A DNA stretch of 64,000 nucleotides from Gammaproteobacteria bacterium (GTDB lineage: Bacteria; Pseudomonadota; Gammaproteobacteria; SpSt-1174). Within the stretch, counting starts at the first letter, position 1; each line of letters opens with the position of its first letter. The position numbers and the translations under genes were made by a program. Under the pieces are notes generated by a model, which worked only from the letters and a program-made list of their open reading frames with translations, was not told the DNA's origin and searched no databases. Below, in pieces: positions 45,392 to 54,853 of this stretch. The DNA lies in assembly GCA_037388465.1 (NCBI GenBank), contig JARRKE010000019.1, positions 1-64,000 on the forward strand. Direction: 5' to 3'.

Positions 45392-46783
45392 TCAGAACTT
45401 CATGTTGTACTGCGCGCTGAGGATATCCACGCTGGATTTGTAGGTACCCGTGAGGGTCTGGTTTGCACCGGTCTCGGTCGTGTTATTGATCTTCGTATTC
45501 GGCACGAACAGATGCGCATAGCCTACGTCCAGCGAGGAACGGCGGTTCCAGGCCCAGTTGGCGCCCAACGCGATCCAGGTGCGGTCATTGCCCGGGATGC
45601 GTGGCGTGCGGTGTTCCGCGTTGGGTATCGGCGTCTGGTCATAGGCGAGCCCGCCTCGCAGCTTCCATTGGCCGTTCACACGGTAGGTCGCGCCGGCGGA
45701 CACACGCCAGGTGTCCTTCCAATCCTCGGTAGTCGTGGTGCTGGGCTGATAAGGAAAGTTGGCGTAATCCACCACCAGTTCCTTGAAGTGACTCCAACCC
45801 GTCCAGGTCAGGTCGGTCATCAACGTCCAGTCGGGTGAAAGTAACTGCACCCAGCTCAAGGAGGCGGAATCGGGCAGGGTGATGGCGGCATCGACGCTCT
45901 GATTTACGAAGAACTGGCTGTTCAGCGGGGAAGCCGACATCGCATTATTGAATGCGGCCGAGCGATCGAAGGTAGCCGTGCCGCTCAGGTTCTGGATCAC
46001 CGTGGAGCGGTAACCGAAGCCGATCGTGGTACGGTCCGACGGACGATACAGGAACCCGAAGTTCATGCCGTAACCCCAGGAATCGCCCTTGATCGTGGCG
46101 TAGCTGTCCTGCGGTTGATAGCCGGGCGCTGCCGTCAAGGCCCCGGGATTACAGTAGCTTGTATTCTGGTTATACAGACCCGCACAGGTCAGGTAGGAAT
46201 CGGCGGCCTGCGACAGCTTGGCGTCGATGTACTGCGCATTCAGACCGATACCGAACGCCCAGCGGTCACTGAGCTTGAACGACAACGCCGGATTGAGATT
46301 CAGGGTATACATCTCGGAATCGATGGCGTGGTAGCGGCCGATCCAGTCCTTGTTGTATTTGGTCGCCAGACCGAAGGGTGCATTGATCCCGAAACCGAAG
46401 GTTACGTTTCCGGCCAGTGGACGCGTGTAATAAAAGTTCGGCACATAGCCGGTGACGCCCCCGTCTCCGCCGTTATTGCCGGCAGTGGCATACGGCACAT
46501 TACCTGTCGTGGCCGTCGCCGAAGCATCGCTCAACTTCGCACTGGGCTGAATGACATGCACCCCCACCGTCATGCCGCTGCCGTCCATCGCCGACAGGGT
46601 GGCCGGGTTGTAATACATGCCGCTGGGATCGCCGGTGATCGCACCCATGCCGGCAAAGGCAGTGCCCAACCCACTGGCGCTTTGCTCGGTAAGCGCAAAG
46701 CCCGACGCATGGGCCATGCCTCCGGCGCCTGCGAGAGCGAACCCGAGCAGGGCTGCCGAAATCTTTTTTCGATGCGTATTCAT
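45392..46783 (-). CDS. FadL-family outer-membrane transporter
   Basis: 463-residue outer-membrane beta-barrel that lets long-chain fatty acids or other hydrophobic compounds through. Signal peptide MNTHRKKISAALLGFALAGAGGMAHA precedes the FadL plug motif SGFALTEQSASGLGTAFAG and MYYNPATLS. The chain ends in SVDILSAQYNMKF, with a terminal phenylalanine as expected for BAM substrates. ATG at 46783 follows GGAGAC. Next to an acyl-CoA ligase and thioesterase on the same strand. Confidence 0.93.
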   Translation of the reverse strand: MNTHRKKISAALLGFALAGAGGMAHASGFALTEQSASGLGTAFAGMGAITGDPSGMYYNPATLSAMDGSGMTVGVHVIQPSAKLSDASATATTGNVPYATAGNNGGDGGVTGYVPNFYYTRPLAGNVTFGFGINAPFGLATKYNKDWIGRYHAIDSEMYTLNLNPALSFKLSDRWAFGIGLNAQYIDAKLSQAADSYLTCAGLYNQNTSYCNPGALTAAPGYQPQDSYATIKGDSWGYGMNFGFLYRPSDRTTIGFGYRSTVIQNLSGTATFDRSAAFNNAMSASPLNSQFFVNQSVDAAITLPDSASLSWVQLLSPDWTLMTDLTWTGWSHFKELVVDYANFPYQPSTTTTEDWKDTWRVSAGATYRVNGQWKLRGGLAYDQTPIPNAEHRTPRIPGNDRTWIALGANWAWNRRSSLDVGYAHLFVPNTKINNTTETGANQTLTGTYKSSVDILSAQYNMKF

Positions 46784-46850
46784 CACTCGTCTCCTCTAGC
46801 TCTAATGGATCTGTTGTTGTTTTGCTCCATTCTCACCGAAACAACACCGG

Positions 46851-47264
46851 CTACCCTGCCGGGTGTAATCTCTCGGGCACAGGGCGTGGTTTGCCGTCGG
46901 CATCCACGGCCACATAGGTCAAACCCGCATCGGCCACAGCCACCGTCTCAATCTCGCCGTCGCGATGGCGCTGCGCAATCACCTCGACATTGATGCCAAT
47001 CGAGGTGTGTCCCACACGGCTTACCTCGGCATAGAGATTCACCATGTCGCCGATGTACAGCGGCTTGCGAAAGTTGATGTAGTTCACGGCCGCCGTCACC
47101 ACGCGCCCCTTGGCAAGCAGGACCGCCGGGATGCTGCCGGCGATGTCGATCTGCCCCATCAGCCAGCCACCGAAAATATCGCCGCCGGCGTTGGCGGCCT
47201 GCGGCGTCGCCGGCACGCGCATCACCGGGGCGCGCCCGTCCACGACGCCGTTCTCAGGATTCAT
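46851..47264 (-). CDS. Acyl-CoA thioesterase (YciA type)
   Basis: 137-residue hotdog-fold thioesterase: MRVPATPQAANAGGDIFGGWLMGQIDIAG contains the catalytic region (N-x-x-G-D-I-F-G-G-W), followed by RVVTAAVNYINFRKPLYIGDMV. It hydrolyses acyl-CoA to free acid and CoA. The start overlaps the stop of the acyl-CoA ligase gene (ATGA), so ligase and thioesterase are co-translated. Confidence 0.92.
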   Translation of the reverse strand: MNPENGVVDGRAPVMRVPATPQAANAGGDIFGGWLMGQIDIAGSIPAVLLAKGRVVTAAVNYINFRKPLYIGDMVNLYAEVSRVGHTSIGINVEVIAQRHRDGEIETVAVADAGLTYVAVDADGKPRPVPERLHPAG

Positions 47265-49075
47265 GCACAATGCCCTTCATACATGCACTCTATGGCTTCG
47301 TGATATTTGTTTTCGATACGCGCCCGCTTCATTTTCATGGTCGGTGTCAGCAGGCCGTCCTCGATGCTCCAGGGCGTGAGTGAAAGCGTCACGCGACGGA
47401 CCTGAGCGTAGCCGGGAAAATCATCTATCGCCTGAGCGATGCGATGCAGAACGGCCTTTTCAACATATTTGTCGCTCAAGCTGGCCGCCCCGTGCGAATC
47501 CACATCCAGCCCGGCTGCGAATTCCTTCCAGTGATCTTCGTCAAGCACGACAAGAGCGCTGAGATACGGCTTCCCCTCACCGATAATCATGACCTGCTCG
47601 AACAACGGATCCATGGTGATGGCCATTTCCATGTCTGCCGGCGGCACCTTCTCACCGTTGGCCAGCACGATGATCTCCTTCAATCGGCCGATGATGTAGA
47701 TATGCCCGCCCTCATCGATGCGCGCCTGATCGCCGGTATGCAGCCAGCCGTCCGCATCGACGGCTTCCTTGGTTGCCTGCTCGTTGTTCCAGTAACCGAG
47801 CATGACATTGGGCCCGCGCACCAGAAGTTCGTCACGCTCGCCCACCTTGACCTCCACGCCCTCCAGGGCGAGGCCGATACTTTCGGGAATATTGTCATCG
47901 GGGTGATTCACGCTTGCCACCGGACTGCACTCGGTCATGCCGTATCCCTGGAACAGCGGCAGGCCGAGCCCGATAAAGACCTTCGCCACTTCGGGCGGCA
48001 TCGCCGCACCGCCGCAGATGGCGAGCCGCATGCGCCCGCCCAGTCGTGAAAGAATCTTGTGCGCGACCGCTTTTTCCAGCAGCGGCCAGGTCAGAAGCGA
48101 GGGATGCCAGCCGGCGCGCCCCTGGTGATGTTGAAAGCGCCGCCAACCGACCGCTACCGCACGCCTGAACAGGCGTTGCGCCAAGGGGGACTTTTTCTTC
48201 AGACCGTCGAGAATACGTCCGTAAACCCGTTCGTAAATCCGCGGTACCGATACCAGGATGGTGGGACGGATCGCCTGGAGATCCTCACCCAACTGCGGGA
48301 TGGAACGGGCATAAGCCACCTGGATACCGACCATCATCGCCATGTAGTAACCGGCGGTGCGCTCCAGGGTATGCGACAACGGCAGGAAGGAAAGCATCAC
48401 GTCTTCCATCGACATGGGTGCACAGCGGCTGGAGGCATAGGCATTGCTGAGTATGTTGTGGTGACTCAGCATGACCCCCTTGGGTCGGCCGGTGGTCCCG
48501 GAGGTGTAGACGATGGTGGCGAGGTCGTCCGCGTCGCTCTCGCCGGCCTGCAGATCGCCGCGCACACCGAACAGCCATGCGCTCAGCGATTCGAGACGAC
48601 CGTCCGCGGGCCCGTCTTCCTCTTCGATGGTATTGACGCTGATAATGCGTTCAAGACCCTGGATTTCATCCTTTACGGTCTGCAGCTGCTGCCACTGGCG
48701 CTTGCCTTCCACCAGCAGCAGTCGGATATTCGCGTCATTGATGATGTAGGCCGCATTCTCGGGGCGGTCCTCGGTGTACAGGGGTACCGTGACCAATCCC
48801 AGACCCAGCGCGGCCTGATCAAAAGCGATCCATTCACGGGAATTGCGCAACATGATGCCGACGCGATCGCCGGGCTTAAGCCCCTCACGCAACATCGCCG
48901 CCTGCCAGTCACCCACCTCGTTGGCCATTTCGCGCCAGGTGGTTCGCGTCCACTCGCACCGACCGATATCGTACTGCCGATATGCGATCGCATCCGGTGT
49001 CTGATGTACCCGTTCACGAAACAACCCGGCCAGGGTTACCGCCTGCTCCGGCGAGATGGTCGCACCGGTTGTCAT
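47261..49075 (-). CDS. Long-chain acyl-CoA synthetase (AMP-forming)
   Basis: 604-residue ANL-family ligase of the eukaryote-like FAA1 (COG1022) group, activating fatty acids with ATP and CoA. AMP-binding P-loop TIVYTSGTTGRPKGVMLSHHN, LPLSHTLERTAGYYMAM, GYGMTECSPVASVN and WLHTGDQARIDEGGHIYIIGRLKEIIVLANGEKV. Coupled to the thioesterase gene downstream and upstream of fadL. This set would import and activate exogenous fatty acids or remodel membranes. Confidence 0.93.
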   Translation of the reverse strand: MTTGATISPEQAVTLAGLFRERVHQTPDAIAYRQYDIGRCEWTRTTWREMANEVGDWQAAMLREGLKPGDRVGIMLRNSREWIAFDQAALGLGLVTVPLYTEDRPENAAYIINDANIRLLLVEGKRQWQQLQTVKDEIQGLERIISVNTIEEEDGPADGRLESLSAWLFGVRGDLQAGESDADDLATIVYTSGTTGRPKGVMLSHHNILSNAYASSRCAPMSMEDVMLSFLPLSHTLERTAGYYMAMMVGIQVAYARSIPQLGEDLQAIRPTILVSVPRIYERVYGRILDGLKKKSPLAQRLFRRAVAVGWRRFQHHQGRAGWHPSLLTWPLLEKAVAHKILSRLGGRMRLAICGGAAMPPEVAKVFIGLGLPLFQGYGMTECSPVASVNHPDDNIPESIGLALEGVEVKVGERDELLVRGPNVMLGYWNNEQATKEAVDADGWLHTGDQARIDEGGHIYIIGRLKEIIVLANGEKVPPADMEMAITMDPLFEQVMIIGEGKPYLSALVVLDEDHWKEFAAGLDVDSHGAASLSDKYVEKAVLHRIAQAIDDFPGYAQVRRVTLSLTPWSIEDGLLTPTMKMKRARIENKYHEAIECMYEGHCA

Positions 49076-49201
49076 TCACTCCACCCTATGAATCATTTAA
49101 GTTATTGTTGTAGCCGAGACAGTGTGAATCTGTCGCCAGACGTCATCATATTGTAACTATAGCCTGCGCCCCAGCCCTTTTTCAGAACACGAAACACGAC
49201 T

Positions 49202-49948
49202 ATGCAAACTGTGGGGCTTTTCAACCTGAAAGGCGGCGTCGGCAAAACCACTGCCGCGGTCAATCTGGCCTGGCTCGCCGCGCACGCGGGACATCGCACG
49301 TTGTTGTGGGACCTCGACCCTCAGGGCGCCGCCAGTTGGCTGTACCAGGGCGAACCGCAGCGCAAAAAGCATGCAAAAAAACTGTTCGAGGGCGCACATC
49401 CGGTCGGCGAATTCATCACCCCCACCGCCTACGAGCGCCTGGACCTGATTCCCGCCAACCTGTCCGGCCGTCATCTCGACCGCCTGCTTGCCGGCCAGTC
49501 CGAAAAACACGAACGCCTGCAGCAACTGCTCGAACCGCTGGCGGAGGAGTATGCGTTGGTGATCTTCGATTGTCCGCCGAGCCTCTCCAACCTGGCGATG
49601 AACGTCTTTCACGCCGCCGACGTCCTGCTGATGCCGTTACTGCCCAGCCCGCTCGCACTGCGCGCCTACGAGCAGGTCATCGCCCAACTGGCCAAACAAA
49701 AACTCCGCCGCATCAAACTGTATCCGTTTTTGACCATGGTCGACCGGCGCCGCCAACTGCATCGCCAGATGCTCGAAACCTTACCGGGCCGCATCAAGAC
49801 CCTGCTGCACACTACCGTCCCCTACAGCGCGGTGGTGGAACGCATGGGTGTGGAACGTGCGCCGCTGCCTGCCTTTGCACCCAAATCACCGGCCGGCCAG
49901 GCCTATGAGGCCCTGTGGCAGGAGGCCCGGTCCCTGCTGGCGCTTTAA
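49202..49948 (+). CDS. Orphan ParA/MinD-family ATPase
   Basis: 248 residues. Deviant Walker A NLKGGVGKTTAAVNLAWLA near the N-terminus (with the signature lysine), switch I DLDPQGAASWL, and Walker B-like LVIFDCPPSLSNLAMN. ParA ATPases position DNA or protein cargo on the nucleoid. No parB or parS partner gene lies beside it, so the cargo is open. Its stop shares bases with the convergent TlpA-like gene (TTAA). Confidence 0.88.
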   Translation: MQTVGLFNLKGGVGKTTAAVNLAWLAAHAGHRTLLWDLDPQGAASWLYQGEPQRKKHAKKLFEGAHPVGEFITPTAYERLDLIPANLSGRHLDRLLAGQSEKHERLQQLLEPLAEEYALVIFDCPPSLSNLAMNVFHAADVLLMPLLPSPLALRAYEQVIAQLAKQKLRRIKLYPFLTMVDRRRQLHRQMLETLPGRIKTLLHTTVPYSAVVERMGVERAPLPAFAPKSPAGQAYEALWQEARSLLAL

Positions 49949-50457
49949 TCCGATGCGGCATGCGCCGCCCACCAGAGCCGCGCCCGCAATCCCCATGTCG
50001 TGCTGTAACCCAGCTCCGCGAAGCGGATCGTTCCCTGCGGGCCGATGACGAAGTCCGTGGGCACCGCCTGCACGCCGAACCGCCGCGACAGCTCGCCGGA
50101 CTCGTCCACGATAACCGTCCAGCCCAGCCCGTGTTTTTTGAGATACTGCCGGACGTGTTTGGCGTCGCCGGACTGCATGGCCACCGTAATCACCGGCCAG
50201 TCACGGGCCACCGCCGTAATATTGGGCTGTTCCAGGTGGCAGACCGGGCACCAGGTCGCCCAGAAGTGCACCAGCACCGCCCGCCCGCGGTAATCATCCA
50301 GACTGAGCCGCTGGCCCGCCAGGGTTTCGACGTTGAAAGATGGCGCGGGGCCGACCGGCAGGGTCCGCGTGCGCCAGGCCTGAATACCGAAATAAACGCC
50401 CGCCACGACCAGGACCTCCGCCGCCAGCCACAGCAGCTTCCGCGTACGTGGCTTCAT
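49945..50457 (-). CDS. TlpA/ScsD-like membrane-anchored thiol-disulfide oxidoreductase
   Basis: 170 residues: one N-terminal helix (LLWLAAEVLVVAGVYFGIQAW) and a periplasmic thioredoxin domain with active site HFWATWCPVCHLEQP (CPVC) and cis-proline in VQAVPTDFVIG. The end, YSTTWGLRARLWWA, is as in protein disulfide oxidoreductases related to ScsD and DsbE. It shares a base with the stop of the upstream LRV gene (TGATG), so they are co-translated. Confidence 0.9.
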   Translation of the reverse strand: MKPRTRKLLWLAAEVLVVAGVYFGIQAWRTRTLPVGPAPSFNVETLAGQRLSLDDYRGRAVLVHFWATWCPVCHLEQPNITAVARDWPVITVAMQSGDAKHVRQYLKKHGLGWTVIVDESGELSRRFGVQAVPTDFVIGPQGTIRFAELGYSTTWGLRARLWWAAHAASD

Positions 50458-50888
50458 CAGCGGATCATCAGCGCCTGTCCCGGACGCGCCCGCGTGGAAC
50501 GCGGCTTCGGCCCCTTGCGCGCCGCCCGCACCACCAGTTCGTCCGGGTCATCGAGCAGGCGGTTGCGCTGCGTCTCGGTCAGCAGCACATTCCTGGCAAT
50601 GAAATAACGCAGGTTGGGATCGCGGTCATTGACACAGCGCTCGACCTGCTCGGGCGTCAGGTCCTCGCGCTTTGCGCAATTCAGGCGTACCGTCTGGTTC
50701 GGGTCGTCGAGCAGGATGGCCACTTCTTCCGCGCTCAGGTCCGCCCGGCGCGAAAAATAGGCCTTCACCTGGGCATGCTGATCGCGTACCAGACAAGGGC
50801 GCCAGCGCGGATCGAGATCGGCGGACAAGGCCATGTCCATACGCTCTTCGATGGGAATCTGTTTGTATTCCTTCAGTAGGACGTCCAT
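50457..50888 (-). CDS. Leucine-rich-repeat-variant (LRV) protein
   Basis: 143 residues made of about four short helical repeats of the LRV/HEAT-like kind: LSAEEVAILLDDPNQTVRLNCAKR, LTPEQVERCVNDRDPNLRYFIARN and LLTETQRNRLLDDPDELVVRAARK. The classic LRV protein of Azotobacter has a 4Fe-4S N-terminal cluster; only scattered cysteines are visible here, so a cluster is doubtful. ATG at 50888 preferred over a TTG at 50906. Probably a binding scaffold; function unknown. Confidence 0.72.
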   Translation of the reverse strand: MDVLLKEYKQIPIEERMDMALSADLDPRWRPCLVRDQHAQVKAYFSRRADLSAEEVAILLDDPNQTVRLNCAKREDLTPEQVERCVNDRDPNLRYFIARNVLLTETQRNRLLDDPDELVVRAARKGPKPRSTRARPGQALMIR

Positions 50889-51007
50889 CGCTTCGACATC
50901 GCACAAGCGGCTGAGAATATACGGCCGCGCATTCTATCACTACGCGAATCCCTTGATTTAAAAGGGGATATCCCGCACTACCGCCCGCTCTCAACTAAAA
51001 TTAGAAT

Positions 51008-52063
51008 ATGAGCATGAACTCAGCACAGCACGTGGAAATTCTGAAGGCCTATCCTCACACCGACGCGGTGGAGGCGGCCAAGCCGCATTACACCGATGCC
51101 GAGCGTGCCGATGTGAAGCAGCGCATCAAGCAACTGCTCAAGGAGCAGAACGCGGTGCTGATCGCGCACTACTACACCGATGCGGAGCTGCAGGAACTGG
51201 CGGACGAAACCGGCGGGTACGTCTCCGACTCCCTGGACATGGCCCGCTTCGGCAAGGAACACCCTGCCGACACCCTGGTCGTGGCCGGCGTACGCTTCAT
51301 GGGCGAAACGGCCAAGATCCTCTCTCCCGAGAAACGCGTCCTCATGCCCACGCTGGAGGCCGAGTGCTCGCTGGACCTGGGCTGCCCCATCGAGGAATTC
51401 GCACCGTTCTGCGACGCCCACCCCGACCGTACGGTGGTGGTGTACTCGAATACCAGCGCCGAAGTGAAAGCCCGCGCGGACTACGTGGTCACCTCCAGCA
51501 TCGCCGTCAAACTGGTCGAGCATCTGCGCGACCGCGGCGAAAAGATCCTGTGGGCCCCCGACCGCCACCTGGGACACTACATCCGCCGCCAGTCAGGTGC
51601 CGACATGGTGATCTGGGACGGCGCCTGCATCGTGCACGAGGAGTTCAAGGCCCGTGCGCTCGAGGAGCTGAAGGCGGAGCATCCGGAGGCGGCCGTCCTG
51701 GTTCATCCCGAATCGCCGGAGGACGTCATCGACATGGCCGATGCCGTGGGTTCGACCTCACAACTCATCAAGGCCGCCCACACCCTGCCCAACAGCAGTT
51801 TCATCGTGGCCACTGACTACGGCATTTTCTACAAGATGCAGCAGGCGGCTCCCGGCAAGACACTGATCGCCGCCCCGACCATGGGCAAGGGCGCCACCTG
51901 CATCAGCTGTGCGCACTGCCCCTGGATGGCCATGAACGGCCTGCACAACCTGCTCGAAACCCTGAAAACCGGTCACAACGAGATTCATGTCGACGAAGAA
52001 ATCCGCGTCAAGGCCCTGCGCTCCACCCAGCGGATGCTGGATTTCGCCGCCACCCTGAAATAG
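51008..52063 (+). CDS. nadA: Quinolinate synthase A
   Basis: 351-residue 4Fe-4S enzyme that condenses iminoaspartate with dihydroxyacetone phosphate to quinolinate in NAD synthesis. Features: [44 protein letters not shown], cluster-binding cysteines in [21 protein letters not shown] and [14 protein letters not shown], and the HPES motif. The downstream hairpin at 52092-52116 may mark its 3' end. Confidence 0.96.
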   Translation: MSMNSAQHVEILKAYPHTDAVEAAKPHYTDAERADVKQRIKQLLKEQNAVLIAHYYTDAELQELADETGGYVSDSLDMARFGKEHPADTLVVAGVRFMGETAKILSPEKRVLMPTLEAECSLDLGCPIEEFAPFCDAHPDRTVVVYSNTSAEVKARADYVVTSSIAVKLVEHLRDRGEKILWAPDRHLGHYIRRQSGADMVIWDGACIVHEEFKARALEELKAEHPEAAVLVHPESPEDVIDMADAVGSTSQLIKAAHTLPNSSFIVATDYGIFYKMQQAAPGKTLIAAPTMGKGATCISCAHCPWMAMNGLHNLLETLKTGHNEIHVDEEIRVKALRSTQRMLDFAATLK

Positions 52064-52089
52064 ACCGTTTGTCAGCTCTGACCGCCGAT

Positions 52090-52116
52090 ATGACACCGTT
52101 CGTCACAAAAGTGTGA
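52090..52116 (+). terminator. Hairpin after nadA
   Basis: CCGTT-CG-TCACA pairs with TGTGA-ACGG around AAAG. No strong T run follows, so it is a weak terminator candidate. Confidence 0.35.
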
Positions 52117-52125
52117 ACGGCATCG

Positions 52126-52155
52126 TTGACATGCGCCTGCCCACATTCCTAAGCT
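52126..52155 (+). promoter_or_regulatory. Sigma70-like promoter
   Basis: TTGACA (52126-52131), an 18-bp spacer and TAAGCT (52150-52155), about 30 bp before the next gene. Confidence 0.5.
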
Positions 52156-52186
52156 GCAAGGTCGCGATGGTGTAACGGACCATCTC

Positions 52187-53377
52187 ATGTCCAAGGATAC
52201 TGCCGAAAAACCGCAGATTCCGCTGGAGGTTTTCAGAAAGCTGGTCTTCACGCTCAGCCCCGAAGAACTGGCCAAACTCCCGCCGGAAAAGCTGCCCGAG
52301 AATATCCCGGCCGATTTTACCGAGGAGGCGCCTCTGTATTCGCGCGCCGCCCTGGAAGGCCTGATCCTCGCTTCCAACTCCTACCATCTCAACCGGCGCC
52401 TGACGATGCAGGGCAAGTACGGTGACGAGATCATGGACGCCCTCGACCAGTCTCGCATGAAGGGACTGCCGGCCAGTATCCGGGTGTTCAAGAACAAGGT
52501 GCTGGATCTCGCCGCTCTGTTCCAGGAATACGGCAAAAGCGACGAACAAAAACATCAGGATCTGCTGTCGACCAACGTGCGCCACCTGGGCAGCCTGCTC
52601 ATGGACGTACGCTCCGAAAACACCCGCATTACGCGGCTGTCGCGACTGCTCGAATCCACCCTGCAGAAACACCGCGAGGATCGTGATGTCTTCACCCCCG
52701 CGATCAGGCATCTCCACAATCAGTCGGAGCGCATCGAACGCCTGCTCGCCGAGTTCTACCTGCTGCGGCTGAACATCAACGCGATCCAGATGCGCAAACT
52801 CGCCGCCATTGCCGAACAACACGAGGAAGAGGCCAGAAACCTGTTTCACGAAGCCGAGGCCATGCGGGCCGAGTTGGAAAAGACACAGACCGTGTGGCGG
52901 CGCACGATGAACAAGAAAAAGGCCGACGACGAGGCCCGCGAGATCCGGCTCAAGATCGAGACGCTCATCAACGAGCAAAAGGCGCGCGAGGTCGCCATTT
53001 CCGAAAACGACCTCACGCACTGGCTGGACACCATCGTCGACGTCAGTGTGCACCCTTACACCCGTGAGCGGGTGGGACGCACCCTCAACCTCGCCCGCCT
53101 GGCGCTCTACAACCTGCTGGACCGCTACTGCGTCGGCCAGGAACGGGGCGCGCGCCAGATCGCCCGCAACCCCTTCCTGCAGATCGACGCCAAACAGGCC
53201 ATTCAATACCTGCTGCTGTCCGAGCAGTTCATCCTCGACTACTTCGCCAAGAAGCGAAACCAGGCGACCGCCTTCCTGAGCGATGTCGCACAGATCAAGA
53301 TCGAGGATCTCGACGCCCTGGAAGGCGTGCTGCTCAGCGAACTCAAGAAGAACAGCCGTTTCGGCAGCCGCGGCTAA
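52187..53377 (+). CDS. Hypothetical helical protein
   Basis: 396 residues, not recognised. Mostly helical and charged, with no membrane segment or signal peptide. A coiled-coil-like stretch runs from about residue 200 to 270 (KLAAIAEQHEEEARNLFHEAEAMRAELEKTQ, then KKKADDEAREIRLKIETLINEQKAR). The C-terminal part (LNLARLALYNLLDRYCVGQERGARQIARNPFLQI) looks folded. It has its own promoter and is convergent with a 72-residue gene whose stop codon it overlaps. The coding signature (length, codon use like neighbours) is solid; function unknown. Confidence 0.75.
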   Translation: MSKDTAEKPQIPLEVFRKLVFTLSPEELAKLPPEKLPENIPADFTEEAPLYSRAALEGLILASNSYHLNRRLTMQGKYGDEIMDALDQSRMKGLPASIRVFKNKVLDLAALFQEYGKSDEQKHQDLLSTNVRHLGSLLMDVRSENTRITRLSRLLESTLQKHREDRDVFTPAIRHLHNQSERIERLLAEFYLLRLNINAIQMRKLAAIAEQHEEEARNLFHEAEAMRAELEKTQTVWRRTMNKKKADDEAREIRLKIETLINEQKAREVAISENDLTHWLDTIVDVSVHPYTRERVGRTLNLARLALYNLLDRYCVGQERGARQIARNPFLQIDAKQAIQYLLLSEQFILDYFAKKRNQATAFLSDVAQIKIEDLDALEGVLLSELKKNSRFGSRG

Positions 53378-53592
53378 AGCCCGCGCAGTTTCACGCCCTC
53401 GTTCAGCCACGCCGCCCACTGGGCGTGCAGAGAAACGTCGACGCCGTCTTCGCCGGCCCGTCCCTGCAGGTAACGCTGCAGATCCTCAAGCAATTCGGAA
53501 TCCATCAGGGCCGGTTCCTGAGCCAACTGATCGTGCAGCAACCGGTAGATCAGCTTGAGCTCGGCCAGCGTGTATTGATCAAGGGGTTTCAT
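53374..53592 (-). CDS. Small hypothetical protein
   Basis: 72 residues from the ATG at 53592, which has GGAGAG six bases upstream. Sequence MKPLDQYTLAELKLIYRLL, followed by an acidic helical stretch and a C-terminal WAAWLNEGVKLRGL. Not recognised. Lies 18 bp after the MFS gene on the same strand, so likely co-transcribed with it. Confidence 0.6.
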   Translation of the reverse strand: MKPLDQYTLAELKLIYRLLHDQLAQEPALMDSELLEDLQRYLQGRAGEDGVDVSLHAQWAAWLNEGVKLRGL

Positions 53593-53610
53593 ACCCATCT
53601 CTCCCGCCCG

Positions 53611-54759
53611 TCAACCATGTTTAGGCAGCCAGAACGCAAACGGGATGGCGATGAACCCGCAGACGACCGCCGCCCAGAGCGGCGCCTCGGCACCCTGCGC
53701 CTGGGCAAGCGGCCCCAGCAGCATGACACCCACCGCACCCAACGCATTCCCCAGTCCCAGCGCAATGCCCGAACCCAGCGATCGGTTCTCCGGCACGATG
53801 TCCTGCCCGATCAGCACGGTAAGCGGAAGCGTGGAGAACAGTCCGATGCCCAGCAATCCGAGCACCGCGTACGCCATCCAGCCTGAAGACAGCAAAAAAG
53901 CCGGCAACAGCAGAGCGAACGCCACACTGGCGATCCGCACCACCACCTGCCTGCCATAACGGTCGGCGAGCTGCCCGCCGCCGACATTGCCGATGATCCC
54001 GACCACCAGCATCGTGGCGATCAGCGACGCGCCCTCGACCAGCGATCCGCCCTTTTCGTGCCAGACCAGCGGAATAAACGTAACCACGCTGAAGATGACC
54101 AATGCCCGCAATGCACAGTAGGTCACCAATCGGCTGAAAGGGCTGAGATGGGCACGCCATTGGATCGGGTTTTCATGCCGATTGCGCGCCGCCAGCTGGG
54201 GTGTGGCCTGCCAAAGCACGGGCAGGGTCAACAGCCCGGGAATCGCCAGTATCCACAGCATGTGCAGTCCCCAGTGCACCACAACCCAGCTTGCGAGCAC
54301 CGGCCACAGGCCGCGACCGATCTCGCCGCCCACCAGGAATACCGACATGGCGGCCCCGTCCCGTTGCACCGCCAGGGAACGCACACCGGCCATCGCCTGG
54401 GGATGGAACATCGAATTCGCAATCCCGATCAGCACCAGGATACCGACCAGCGGCCAGAAGCCAGGCGCCCAGCCCACCAGGGCGGCCCCCAGCGTGCTGC
54501 CCGCCAAGCCGAGCAACACGAACAGCCGCCCACCGTGGTGATCGGCCAGCCAGCCCATGAACGGCTGCAGCGCCTGTCCGACCAGCAGGGCACCCATCAG
54601 CGGCCCCGCCAGCTTTACCGGCAGACTGAGGCCCAACAGAATCGCAGGCAGAATGCCCGGCAAAAAATTCGCCGCGCCGTCATTGAGGAAATGCGCCCAG
54701 CTCATCAGGCTCAATCGGGCCGGATGCGGTGCGCTCAAGGCTTGGGAGGTCGTGCTCAT
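53611..54759 (-). CDS. MFS exporter, Fsr (fosmidomycin resistance)-like
   Basis: 382-residue major-facilitator protein with about twelve helices. SWAHFLNDGAANFLPGILPAIL and LADHHGGRLFVLLGLAGSTLG are like the Fsr group (HFLND is typical of that family). The second half starts near SRLVTYCALRALVIFSVVTF, with GGGQLADRYGRQVVVRIAS as the conserved loop. Substrate unknown; Fsr members export drugs or unknown metabolites. Confidence 0.87.
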   Translation of the reverse strand: MSTTSQALSAPHPARLSLMSWAHFLNDGAANFLPGILPAILLGLSLPVKLAGPLMGALLVGQALQPFMGWLADHHGGRLFVLLGLAGSTLGAALVGWAPGFWPLVGILVLIGIANSMFHPQAMAGVRSLAVQRDGAAMSVFLVGGEIGRGLWPVLASWVVVHWGLHMLWILAIPGLLTLPVLWQATPQLAARNRHENPIQWRAHLSPFSRLVTYCALRALVIFSVVTFIPLVWHEKGGSLVEGASLIATMLVVGIIGNVGGGQLADRYGRQVVVRIASVAFALLLPAFLLSSGWMAYAVLGLLGIGLFSTLPLTVLIGQDIVPENRSLGSGIALGLGNALGAVGVMLLGPLAQAQGAEAPLWAAVVCGFIAIPFAFWLPKHG

Positions 54760-54853
54760 GGATTCGTCTCTGCTTTATGCGTAGTCTATCGGACCCTCGG
54801 CAAGGCAAACACCCACCGCAAACACGGTTGCTCCCGACAAGACCCGCCCGACC

